This document shows, piece after piece, positions 21,380 through 30,855 of a stretch of DNA of 64,000 nt (position 1 is the stretch's first letter; each line of letters starts with the position of its first letter). The notes beneath the pieces are model-generated. The model was not told the DNA's origin. It worked only from the letters and a program-made list of their open reading frames with translations, and ran no database searches. The position numbers and the translations under genes were made by a program. Source of the DNA: Rhabdornis inornatus (lineage: Eukaryota > Chordata > Aves > Passeriformes > Rhabdornithidae). The stretch covers positions 216,598-280,597 of the forward strand of contig VWZS01002961.1 of NCBI GenBank assembly GCA_013397075.1, read 5' to 3'.

Positions 21380-21424
21380 CTGAGCTGAGCTGAGCTGAGC
21401 TGAGCTGAGCTGAGCTGAGCTGGG
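21380..21424. repeat. (GAGCT)n pentamer tract
   Basis: Eight near-perfect GAGCT units followed by GGGCTG. The unit is the one found in vertebrate immunoglobulin switch repeats and is dense in AGCT. No antibody gene is in sight, so the resemblance is compositional only. Confidence 0.95.
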
Positions 21425-21530
21425 CTGCCAGCCCACAGAGCTGTCACCCTGCCAGAAAGCAGCACTGAAACCCCCAGCCCCCACCCTGCTGCTGCTGCTG
21501 ACAGCTGCTGCCATGGCGATGGTCCATGGC

Positions 21531-21920
21531 ACACCCAATATCCCATCCCTGGCACACCATTCATCCCATCCCTGGCACACCATTCATCCCATCCATGGCA
21601 CACCCAGCATCCCATCCCTGGCACACACAATATCCCATCCCTGGCACACCCAGCATCCCATCCATGGCACAGCCAGCATCCCATCCATGGCACACCATTC
21701 ATCCCATCCATGGCACACCCAGCATCCCATCCATGGCACACCCAATATCCCATCCATGGCACAGCCAACATCCCATCCATGGCACATTCCAATATCCCCT
21801 CCCTGGCACACCCTGCATCCCATCCATGGCACACCCTGCATCCCATCCATGGCACATTCCAATATCCCCTCCCTGGCACACCCAGCACCCGTCCCTGGCA
21901 CACCCAGCACCCGTCCCTGG
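21531..21920. repeat. 23-bp minisatellite, about 17 copies
   Basis: A 23-bp unit of form CCCATCCATGGCACACCCAG plus CAT. Variants include CCATGG versus CCCTGG and CCCAGCAT versus CATTCAT, CCCAATAT and TTCCAATAT. The last two units are shortened to GCACCCGTCCCTGGCACACC. Most copies keep the palindrome CCATGG or its variant CCCTGG. Confidence 0.95.
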
Positions 21921-22018
21921 TGCTCAGGAGCCCAGGGCAGCCCGGGCTGTTGGATGCCCCAGCTGTTTGCCCTGGGCAGGATTCCAGCAGCCTGGCAGGA
22001 ATCCGGCCCTGCCGTGCC

Positions 22019-22215
22019 TATAAAAGTTCTGTGCTGGGAGCACCGGGGCTCTCAGTGCTGAGGGCAGCTCTGAGTGCTGCAGGGAGGGCAGGAGCAGGGA
22101 GCAAGGATTATTTTTAGCAGTGTTAGATAACAGGGCTGCAGCAATTCCTCTGGACGAGACCACAGGGCAGAGAGGCAGCCCCGAGGAGAGCACAGAGCGG
22201 GGCATGGAGGTGAGG
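22019..22215 (+). promoter_or_regulatory. TATA-promoter/first-exon-like arrangement (speculative)
   Basis: A perfect TATAAAAG at 22019-22026 is followed by CTCAGTG, which could be an initiator with its A at 22054, about 35 bp from the TATA start. From there no ATG occurs until 22204, where GGCATGG has a purine at -3 and G at +4. It runs into GAG|GTGAGG, a good splice-donor match, at 22207-22215. A first exon with two codons would be unusual but possible. No downstream exon is recognised, so this may be chance. Confidence 0.2.
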
Positions 22216-23124
22216 CTTTTTCCTGCTCACCGAGTCCAGACTCCTCTTGAGGTTTCCACCTTGCACTCGTGCTGCAGGAAGCTCTTCTCTGCTCTTGAAG
22301 CAGCTCCTTGTGCCTCTGTGTGCTCAGCAGGCCCTGGCACAGCTGCTGGAGCAGCCAGCTGAAACCAGCTCCACTCATCGGGCTGAGCTCGGTGCAGAGC
22401 AAAGGCACAGATGCTTGTGCTTCAGATGTTAAAAATTTAAGAACTAGTTAGTCTTGAAGATGTCCTCATGGAAAGGTCTTCGTGTTGTCAGTTTAAAAAA
22501 TCCCATGTAGGTGTAGCTCACATCCTGCCAAGCACTTTTAGTGGGAGCTGCATCCTGCTGTGGTCCCGGGGTCGTGTCCTCACCAACTGCTTGGCATCAG
22601 TTCCTGCATCTCATCCAATCACTGCATTAAGTGACTCTGCAATTAATTTGCTCGTCTGGGTTACAGGAGTGTGGGAACAATGAACACACAATTTTCTGGT
22701 CTGCTTTGGGCTCATCACAGCAGGCTCTGTTTGCCCTGAGTCCCTCAGGTTTGCAGCCTCGCAGTCCTTTAGCTCCCTCTGCACTCCTGGGCTGTCCTTC
22801 TGTGCCTTTCTCCACGGAGGAGCTCTGTGCTCCTGGTGCCTCATTCCCCCTGGGGAGAGAAGGCTCTGAGAGGCTGCTTGGCTCTGGGATTCCTGATGGG
22901 ATCCCAGCTCCAAGCTTTGGGTTTGTGCACAACTCCATGGACACAAAACTCTGCAGAGTCCTGGAAGGGAAGGGGACGATTGAACTTGTGGCCCCTGAAC
23001 CAGCTGGGCAGCACAAAGGCTCCGTGGGAATCAAAGCCAGCTCTTTGCCATCCTTTAACCCATGGTGATGTGTCACTGATCAGCACATTGGTTCTAATAG
23101 CTCCCCAGGTAGATTTGGGAGAGC
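22216..23124. other. Spacer
   Basis: Mixed composition. Slightly AT-rich at about 22420-22510 and 22600-22700 (TGCATTAAGTGACTCTGC, GCAATTAATTTGCTCG). No repeat family seen. Confidence 0.35.
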
Positions 23125-23465
23125 AACGAGTTGAACATAAAAAATCCCTTTATTATTGCCATTTTGCTTTTATATACCCATCAAGCTTTCATATTTAATC
23201 TCCTACATCACAATAGCTGATCATTTTTAACATTTGACATTGATAAAGTGCCCACTGCTATTATTCTGACATACTATAAAACATTACACCCATTTGCGAT
23301 AGAAAAGGCAAAGAATCAATACTCAGCCCCATTTTCCAGTGCAGCAGTAAATCATGGGGAGACTAACAAATTGTTTTAAATATAAGCACCTTCAAAACCA
23401 ATAAAGAACCCAAGCGATCCCTGTCCATTGTCACAGCTGTCAAACATCTTTACTGCTAAATGGAC
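23125..23465. promoter_or_regulatory. AT-rich island, strong CNE candidate
   Basis: A 340-bp block with abrupt borders: CCCTTTATTATTGCC, ATCACAATAGCTGATCATTT, ACATTTGACATTGATAAAG and CATTTGCGATAG. At the right end the E-box CAGCTG (23434-23439) overlaps TGTCA (23438-23442), a TALE/MEIS-type core. Confidence 0.5.
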
Positions 23466-24061
23466 ATTGGGGGGTGGCCCAAAAGGGCTCAGCTCAAGCC
23501 CCAGGTCCCCTGGGAGCCAGACTTGGGGGGCTCTTGGATGTGCTGTGAGTTGCTTTGGGCAGCTGGAGGGGTGTCAGGGCAGCCTCAGCTCACCTCTGCC
23601 AAGGCTGCAGGGTACCAAGAGCGAAAAGAGGCTCGGGAGGTGAAGCTGCTCACCCAGCAGTGCAGAGAAAATTGCAGCTCCCAGCTGTCCGCAGCCCAGG
23701 GCAGGGCTGCGAGGTCAATCCTTCCTGGAGGCGGCACAGAAAACGTTCCCAGATTGCTTTTTTTGGCGAGCTGCTCGTGCTGGAGAGCAGCGACCTGGCT
23801 GCGGGCGGGGGCAGCCGTGTTTTCCCTGTGCTGCCCCTGGGGGTGGTGTCACCACGGGTGTCACCGCTGTGTCACCACCTGGGTGCTGGCAGCACCAGCC
23901 AGGGGAAGGCTGAGTCAGGCATTGCCTGGCGCTGTCCCGTCCCTGCTGGCACATCTGGCACATCTGGGAGGTTCTCAGTCCTGGGGCTCACCCTGCATTG
24001 CTTCCCTGTGAGTCGTGTGTGTCCCCGTGTGACCTCTGCCCATCCATCTCCTCCCTGTGCT
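23466..24061. other. GC-rich spacer
   Basis: Single-copy, with GTGTCACC/GGTGTCACC phrases at about 23847-23885. Nothing recognised. Confidence 0.35.
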
Positions 24062-24410
24062 GCTATTTAGTCATGGGAAGGTAAAACGAAAGGAAAAAGT
24101 GAATAATTTTACGTCTGAGGTGATGTAAACCTTGTGTGCATAGTTTAAAAATGTCTCTGGCACGTCTGCTGTCAAAGAGCTCCTAAATAACATGGTTTAC
24201 CTGCGTTGACTGATTTATAGGAACGGGGCTCCCAGACCCCAAGGATGACATTTTAAACACATCTTCCTTTCATTTGTAAGGGATTAAATGAACATGTTTT
24301 GACAAGATTGATCAGATGGAGGTTCAGACGATTTCTCTTTGCGCTTCAATCTATAGCTGGTAGAACTGAGAGAATATTCCTGTGTCTCATTACGATAATG
24401 CAAGGCTGGC
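24062..24410. promoter_or_regulatory. AT-rich island, candidate regulatory element
   Basis: Contains GTGAATAATTTTACGTCTG, AACATGGTTTACCTGCG, GACTGATTTATAGG, TTGATCAGATGG and TCATTACGATAATGC. The last contains ATTACGATAAT, nearly self-complementary. Confidence 0.45.
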
Positions 24411-25424
24411 ACCTCTGGAAATGAATGTTCAGGGAGCTCCCCGAGCCGAGGCTGCCCTGGGGAGGCGCTGGCAGCCTGGGCAGTGCAGACCCTCTGTTGT
24501 GTCCTGAGGTTCATCTACTCCATCACTGCGCTTTTATTTCACAGCAGCTCCTCAGCTCTCTGCTCCCAGAGCATTGCTGAGCCACACCTGGGGCACAGGG
24601 AGGTTCTCACTCCTGTTTCTGCACAGGAAAGTGTTCCCTCCCGGGCTGGAATGCTCTTCTTGCTCTCACCAGGAACTCCATCTCCAGGGGGCTGTGCCTG
24701 CTGCAGGTGGGGATGCACCAGAGCCTGCTTTTGTCTTCCAGCCCCTCATTCTGCAAAACGTCCCGAGGCTTTGGGCACAGGGGCTTGAGGCAGGGGTGGC
24801 TTTGCCCCTGCAGGATGAGGTTTTTGGAGTTTATGCTCTTTGTTTCAAATTCGCTGACTTTGTGACCACCGGCGTGGGCTGCCTGCCCTGCATTGCCTTA
24901 GGAAAAAATAAAGGAATCAAAACCATCCTTGAATTCAGGCCAATGTCTCCAAGCCCTGAAGCTTTGGAAGACCCAAACCGGTTTGTTCTTGCCCCAGAAC
25001 CGCTCAAGCCTTGCAGTGCCTTGCACAGAGGGGGTGATAAATCACCGAGTGCTCCTTGTGGACATGGGGATTTGCTGATCTGGCAGAGGCAAAGGCCCAG
25101 TGAGGAATCACCAGACCTTGGCAGGGCTGGGCTGCTCCTGGTTCTTCCCACACAGGTTGTGTTTCTCCCCCTGGCTAAGTCACAGCCCATCGTGATGATG
25201 CCCTTAGGCCAGATGGGAATGGGGAGGGACATTTCCCCCACCCTGCTCTTGGCCTGGGGACATGATTTCTGTCCTCCCTGCCTCCCTCCAGCCTTAGGAA
25301 TCCCTCACCCTTGGATGCCAGGGGAAGGCAGCGTTGTCTGGGCACTGGCTGGCAATTTGCATTGCTGCATTATGCATGGGCAGAAAACACAGGAATAAAG
25401 CACGAGGAACAGGAAATCACTGCG
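24411..25424. other. Spacer
   Basis: Mixed composition with a long + strand open frame (24574-25398) lacking any recognisable domain. No splice or repeat structure identified. Confidence 0.35.
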
Positions 25425-25720
25425 GTGTTTTTAATCTGAAAGGTGAGATCGAAGCGCTGTTTGTAGGCTGCCTTTAATGGCCCTCGATTGGCAATTAGTG
25501 TTATATTATCACATATCTTTAATAGAATATTGATGCTGTTGGCAGAGATATAATCCCAGTGTCAAGAGTAATTCCCCTCTTTCCAGAGTGTTGCACTTAT
25601 TACGTGAGGGCCGAGACATTCCTGATCAATCAGGATCAGCACTTCCAGCAGCGGCTGGGGGCATGGCAGGGATGCATGCTAATCATTATTAATGATCATT
25701 AATGATTATTAATGGTCTGC
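25425..25720. promoter_or_regulatory. AT-rich island with 10-bp-phased TAAT array
   Basis: The right end holds three consecutive 10-bp units, ATTATTAATG (25685-25694), ATCATTAATG (25695-25704) and ATTATTAATG (25705-25714), so homeodomain cores recur once per helical turn. Inside them ATTAATGATCATTAAT (25688-25703) is a 16-bp perfect palindrome. GATGCATGCTAATC precedes it. The left part includes GGCAATTAGTGTTATATTAT. This is the best single binding-site cluster in the window. Confidence 0.5.
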
Positions 25721-26057
25721 TTGGGGAGGGAGGTGCCTGCTCCCACTCCTGCCAGCTCTGGGGTTGGGCTCAGGGAGAGCCTGAGGGGTCCAAGGTGCAT
25801 CCCAGATCCCAGAGATCTTCCCCAGAGCCACAGCACAGCCAGGCAGAGCTCCTGGTTCATTATTCATTTACCTTGGGCTGCCATTGGAGAGCAGGTGAAG
25901 CAATAACAAATACCAAACAACAGAAGCTAATCTCTGTCCACGGCGCTGTAATAAATGGGAATTGAAACAAAAAATCAATGCAGATCTGTTAATTCCAGGC
26001 AGTCCTGGGTCAGCTGCAGAGCAGAGTCCAGCCCTGGTGGGATGCTGCAGCCAGATG
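25721..26057. other. Spacer with a small AT-rich patch
   Basis: About 25855-25995 is AT-rich (GGTTCATTATTCATTTACC, GTAATAAATGGGAATTG) and may be a small element. The remainder is GC-rich with nothing recognised. Confidence 0.35.
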
Positions 26058-26399
26058 GGCACAGGAATTGCCATGGCATGGAGTGTTATTCCATAGGCAC
26101 AGGAATTCCCATGGCATGGAGTGCTATTCCACAGGCACAGGCATTCCCATGGCATGGGGTGTTATCCCACAGGCATTCCCATGGCACGGGGTGTTATTCC
26201 ACAGGTACAGACACAGGCATTCCCATGGCATGGAGTGTTATCCCACAGGAATTCCCATGGCATGGGGTGTTATTCCATAGGTACAGACACAGGCATTCCC
26301 ATGGCATGGGGTGTTATTCCACAGGTACAGACACAGGCATTCCCACGGCATGGGGTATTATCCCACAGGCATTCCCTCGGCACAGGGTGTTATCCCACA
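26058..26399. repeat. Modular 32/38/44-bp minisatellite, nine units
   Basis: Nine units share a 32-bp core starting GGCATTCCCATGGCATGG and ending TTATTCCACA. Three units (1-3) carry a 6-bp leader GGCACA and three (5, 7, 8) a 12-bp leader GGTACAGACACA. Units 4, 6 and 9 have none. Lengths run 38, 38, 38, 32, 44, 32, 44, 44, 32, summing to 342 bp. Confidence 0.95.
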
Positions 26400-26582
26400 G
26401 AGCTGCACCTTCACAAGAGGCTTTTCCTCTGCTGGAAGCCTTGAACTGCTCCTTCTCCCCAGCCCCACAGCCCCACAGGATCCCTGGGGGATGCCAGCCT
26501 TCCCCTGCCTGGGTGTTCTGGCAGTTTTGTTCGGTGTGGGAAGTGCCTCATCCCAGCAGAGCGATGGGATCGTGCTCCTGGC
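26400..26582. other. GC-rich spacer
   Basis: Nothing recognised. Confidence 0.3.
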
Positions 26583-26680
26583 ACATCCTAATGCCAAATA
26601 TCAATCGTGGACAGAAACAATCAATATCAAATGTACATGTACATTTCAACAATGTACAGTAACAGTGGCTGGTGGCAAAG
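26583..26680. promoter_or_regulatory. Small AT-rich segment with TGTACATGTACA palindrome
   Basis: AATATCAATCGTGG and ACAATCAATATCAAATG are followed by the perfect palindrome TGTACATGTACA at about 26633-26644, and TGTACAGTAACAG further right. The ATCAAT motif is repeated three times in the first 50 bp. Possibly a small conserved element. Confidence 0.3.
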
Positions 26681-27734
26681 GACACTTCTTCTGGAAGGGG
26701 GGACAGAGGAATTTCTGCACTAACCCAGACCCCAAGAGGAATCTGTGCCCCCTGAGCAGGAGCCTGCTGCAGAGCTGAGCCCAGCAGTGCTTCCTGGGGG
26801 AGCTGGGATTCTGTGAACCTCAGCACTTCTGTTTGTCACCAGCATGAAAGAATTTGATTGCTGCAGAAGCCACTGTAGCGAGACAGCCGTAGACAACATC
26901 CCCCACTGGAGACTGAGCCACACATCCCCACACCCTGGGAGTTCTGCATTGCTAAAATGGCTTCTGGGGAGGACGGGGAGGACTTCCCTTTCCATGGGAC
27001 CCAAAAGTCCTTTTCCCAGTTTTGGGCAGGCTGTCCCTTGTCCCCCCACTTCCCTCCACCAAGGGGAGCTGCAAACCCATCTCAGAAGGGAAGATGGTTC
27101 AAGCTTTGGGCTCAGCTGGAGCTCCTGGTGAGGTGACAGCACCATTGCTCCGAGGCCATCCCTGCAGCCCTGGCTGTGCTCCAGCCTGACCCTGCCCCGG
27201 TGCTGGCACTGCCCACTGCCTCCCCCACAAACCCTGCAGTGAAGAGGAGCTGTGGATGCTCCTCCATCAGCCACGTGGGGCCACCTCCAGGAGCCCCAAA
27301 CCCACTGGAGCTCTGTCACTTCCATGTGTGCTCTCCCTGATTTATTTCTCTTTTCCCTTTCAGTGCCTGCTGAGCTGAAGAGCTGAGGGTGTGCTGTAGT
27401 GCTGTGGGATTTACACCCTCCTGCTCCTCTTCCTGCACAAACCTCTTCCAGAACTCCCTTGTCTTTGTTGCTTTCTGCAAGACTTGGAGGTGTGTGGCCT
27501 CAAGTCCATGGATATGGAAGGGAAGGCTGGTGAAACCAGCTCCTGACGGGAATTCAGCAGGCTGGAGGGGCTTGTGCAGCACAGCATCCCACTGCCATCC
27601 ACCTCAGCAGGACTCAGAGCTCCTGGAAATCCAGATTTGTAGTCTTGGAATAAATCCTGGAGATGGGATATGGTGGAAGGGAGCCGCTACCAGGAGATTC
27701 CAGCTTCAAAGCCTGGATGTATTTAACTTCTAGC
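26681..27734. other. Spacer
   Basis: GC-rich single-copy DNA, pyrimidine-rich around 27330-27480. No element recognised. Confidence 0.35.
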
Positions 27735-27990
27735 AAAGCACCACGATCTGAAATCTTTCCTTGGAAGGCACAAACGCGTCGGCAGCGGGGGCTCCCGGGT
27801 GGTGACGGAGCAGCACATTAGCATAAATTTTCTCAGGAACTGAACTGTCACAAGGCCAACCTTGAAAGCTATTTGGAGTATTTACAGCTTTTATGAAGCC
27901 CCCCGGGAGAGAATAATCTCCAAGTACTGCAGAACTGCTCGGAAGAACCGTGAAAAACATCCAGTTTAGGAGCAGCTTTGCCTGCATCTC
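27735..27990. promoter_or_regulatory. Candidate regulatory element
   Basis: Combines CpGs (CAAACGCGTCGGCAGCGG near 27770) with AT-rich motifs such as GCACATTAGCATAAATTTTC, GGAGTATTTACAGCTTTTAT and GAGAATAATCTCC (about 27909-27921, an inverted repeat GGAGA/TCTCC around ATAAT). High complexity throughout. Confidence 0.4.
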
Positions 27991-28240
27991 TGTTTTTTGT
28001 AAGCCCTCACTCCCACCACAGCTCTGTCCCCACCTGGGTCTCTCTGCCAGAGCAGTGAGTCACAGCAAGGTGATGATGATGGCACAAGCAGAGAATTACG
28101 AGATTGGCCAGGGAAAAGGCAGCAGTGGGTGGAAGGCTTCGGGAAAGAAAGTGATGTCTTCGAGTGAATCTCTATTTGGAAATAAGAAACAGAGGGAGAA
28201 ACATGGAAGAAGATGAAGCAGCTGAATTGTCTCAAAGCAG

Positions 28241-28278
28241 CCTGCTTTTCCTGCTTTTCCTGCTTTTTCTGCTTTTCC
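28241..28278. repeat. 9-bp tandem repeat
   Basis: About four copies of TGCTTTTCC, one with a T insertion, ending at TGCTTTTCCAAG. The 250 bp before it (27991-28240) hold nothing recognisable. Confidence 0.85.
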
Positions 28279-28387
28279 AAGAGGTATCAGTGGGTTTAGG
28301 AGTCTACTCAAACCCATGTACCTCCTGTTACCCCATCCTCAGGATCCTGTAACCATGTCAACCAGGAGAGAAGACATGGAAAGCCAG

Positions 28388-28428
28388 AAAAAAAAAAAAA
28401 GAAAAAAAAAGAAAAAAAAAAAGAAAAG
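28388..28428. repeat. A-rich tract
   Basis: Runs of 9-13 A interrupted by single G. No LINE or SINE body precedes it, so it is a simple low-complexity tract rather than a retroposon tail. Confidence 0.9.
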
Positions 28429-29039
28429 GAGAACTCAGCTTGAAAGCCACTATGTTTTGGATTATGCAAGCACATGAGTACCTGATCTAGCTCCCGAAAT
28501 TACAGGGTTGCACAGTGTTCTGTTTACAGTGGGATGTCACAGGCTGTAATGAGCTGCTGTGTCATTATGGGAGCAGATGCCAAACAGATCTCGGCGTGTT
28601 TATGGAAAGGCTCTCTCTTGCTGTAGAGCTGCACAGGGGTTTCAGGCTCCTGGCAGGTTCAGAGGACAGGGATAATGTTTGTGCCAGGGCTGTGGGTGTG
28701 CAAACACAGCCCAGAACATGGAGCTGCTCCCCTGGCACAGACAGGCATGGCTGGAATATCCATCCCAGCCCGGAGCTGCCTGCTCTGGCCACCCCATCTC
28801 AGCGGCACTGCCATCATCACTGCCATCATCCCCTGATGCTGAGCCCCACCAGGGAGCAGCAGCACTCCCAGCCCCGTGAGGCTCCATGCTGGGAGTGCAT
28901 CCATCCCTTGGGAAGGCAGGACCCACGGGTGGCTCAGCGCTCCCGAGCTCTGGGAAGCTTAGGAAAACAGCAACGTCGTTCCCTGCATGGAATCACCTGG
29001 GAGGAACAACAAGCAGGGCCCCTCTTTGCATGCGTTTGC
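28429..29039. other. Spacer
   Basis: Mixed at first (GAAATTACAGGG near 28496, GTAATGAGCTG near 28545), GC-rich after 28620. Nothing firm. Confidence 0.35.
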
Positions 29040-29230
29040 CAAAAAAATCAGCGTGTGCATGAATAGAGAGGGAAATAAAAGGTTTCTTGGAGCTCGTCTT
29101 CGGGGCGCAGCAGCGTGAGCACATGTTTTATTCAGCGAGGAGCAGCTGCACTACCTGGAGCAGAAATTCAGCTTGTTGAGGCCTAATCTAGGTAGATCAC
29201 TGAAGCTTTGGAGAGTCTAAACATCCAGAG
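29040..29230. promoter_or_regulatory. Candidate regulatory element
   Basis: Carries CTCGTCTTCGGGGCGCAGCA, CATGTTTTATTCAGCGAGG, AGAAATTCAGCTTGTTGAGG and GCCTAATCTAGGTAGATC. CpGs are retained amid otherwise AT-richer sequence. Confidence 0.35.
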
Positions 29231-30529
29231 AGCAGCAGATCTCATCTTTATTGCAAGCAAGGTGCTGCTGCAGAGGGGGTCAGCCTTGGTCTTGCCCTGT
29301 GTGACCTCGGCAGTGCCTGCTGTCCCATGGGAATTCCCTCAGTGCTGGGAACCCTGTGGGGCAGCTCGTGGCTCTGCCCTCCAGCCTGGCACCCTGAACA
29401 CCTCAGTGCCACTGAGCTGTTTGTGCAATCCCCCTTCTCCTCTGTTGTCCCCTCCTGGCACCCTGGCCTGTGGGATCAGGGCAGGACCCCCAGGATGTGC
29501 TGCTGCTTCCAGCCCACCTGGGAACCCCCTTGCAGGGCTGTGCCAGCTCTGGGGCTGCCACTCCACACATCCTGGGCAAAAGTGGGAGCATTCCAGTGTG
29601 CAGCCTCTGCCTCTGCTGCCCGGGTCAGATGGATGAGGTCGTGACATTCTTTTATTCTCCTCTCTTCTGTGTGCTGGGGTTTGGAAGATAAAGTTAGTAA
29701 AATTCCTCCTGTTCAGGGCAAAGGGCAAAACTTGCAAAGGGAAAAGCCTGGGAAATAGAATCCCTTATGTACCAGGAACTGGGAGACATTCCAGCCTTGA
29801 GCTGGAAGGAGCAAGATCCCCTCTGCTGAGGCTGTGCTTACCCCGACAGTAATTCAGGGTCCAGGCTGCCTTTTCCTTGCCTGGGCCAAAGGGTTCTCCC
29901 TGCAGCCCTTGGGATCACACTGACAGAGCGCTTTCCCATCCTCCCCACCCAGCTGTGACCCCACAAGGCTGTCCCTGTGTCACCCCTCTCCACAGAGTGG
30001 CAGAGCCATGGTTGTGCTGAGGAGGATGAGGATGGAGTTCACCCATCCCAGCTGGGAAGCCACATCCAGGGGCTGCTCAGGCTGGGGGCAAATGGCTCCT
30101 GGTGTAAGAAATTATTTAGGGGAGATGGTTTAAAAGCTGGGATGATTAATGTGTATGACTTCTCCAGAGTGCTGGAGATGATAAATCAGGATGGAAAGGG
30201 AAGCAGGGTGTAAATTCAGAGGTGTCTGTGTGGGGGTGGTGGGGAGGAAGGCCAGGCTCAGGCTGGCTGGCCCCTGATACCCTGACACCGACTGGCTGAG
30301 GGTCCTGGTGAGGATGAGGAGGGTACCTGGATACTCAGGGGTGTGGGAGGCTCCTCTCACCAAGGGCACACGGCACAGCACAGCCAGGGCTATCCCTTGG
30401 CATTAAATAATCCCCATGGGAAGGATTCAGGAAATGTCCTGGAGTCCCTTCCAATAACCAGGAATAATCAGTGAGGATGAAGGAAGCAGAGGTCTGCGTG
30501 TGTGGAAAAGGAGAGAGGCGGGGGGGAAG
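29231..30529. other. Spacer
   Basis: GC-rich and single-copy. At 29985-30212 an open frame begins after a CTCTCCACAG acceptor-like string, but no donor-matched partner or known domain follows. See rejected items. Confidence 0.35.
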
Positions 30530-30855
30530 GGGAGATTTTATTACTGAAATTTGCCAGAGAGGCTCTTTAATAACGTCATTCATCTTTCTGTCAAATACAT
30601 CACATTAGTGTAGGGAAAAGGGACTTTGAGAAGATGAATTAAGACTTAAATACATTAAAATGACTTAAGGAATATTTAAATACAATACAATTTATTTTTG
30701 TGTAGGCTTGTTTCATGTCAAGCCGTGCTGTCTGAGGCTGTACAAAGCATGTGCAGGGCTGTACATCAGCAATGCCACTTCCCATAGAAACGGGGCTCAA
30801 ATCAGCCTTTCCTTTGGACCAGAGATAATGTGGATGCAATTAGCTGGCACAGAGC
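30530..30855. promoter_or_regulatory. AT-rich island with CRE-like site
   Basis: TAACGTCA at 30571-30578 is one base off a CRE. Also AATTAAGACTTAAATACATT near 30638, GAATATTTAAATAC and ATGCAATTAGCTGG near 30835. Edges are clear on both sides. Confidence 0.45.

Noticed and set aside
21380..21424. Immunoglobulin switch region
   Set aside because: Only 45 bp of GAGCT units and no constant-region exon or other antibody sequence nearby.
24574..25398. 274-codon plus-strand open frame
   Set aside because: No recognisable protein family and no splice or promoter evidence.
29985..30215. Exon-like segment: CTCTCCACAG acceptor followed by an open frame ending near an EF-hand-reminiscent phrase
   Set aside because: The frame stops soon after, the supposed donor (GGGTGTAA) is poor, and the resemblance to an EF-hand loop is only a few residues.
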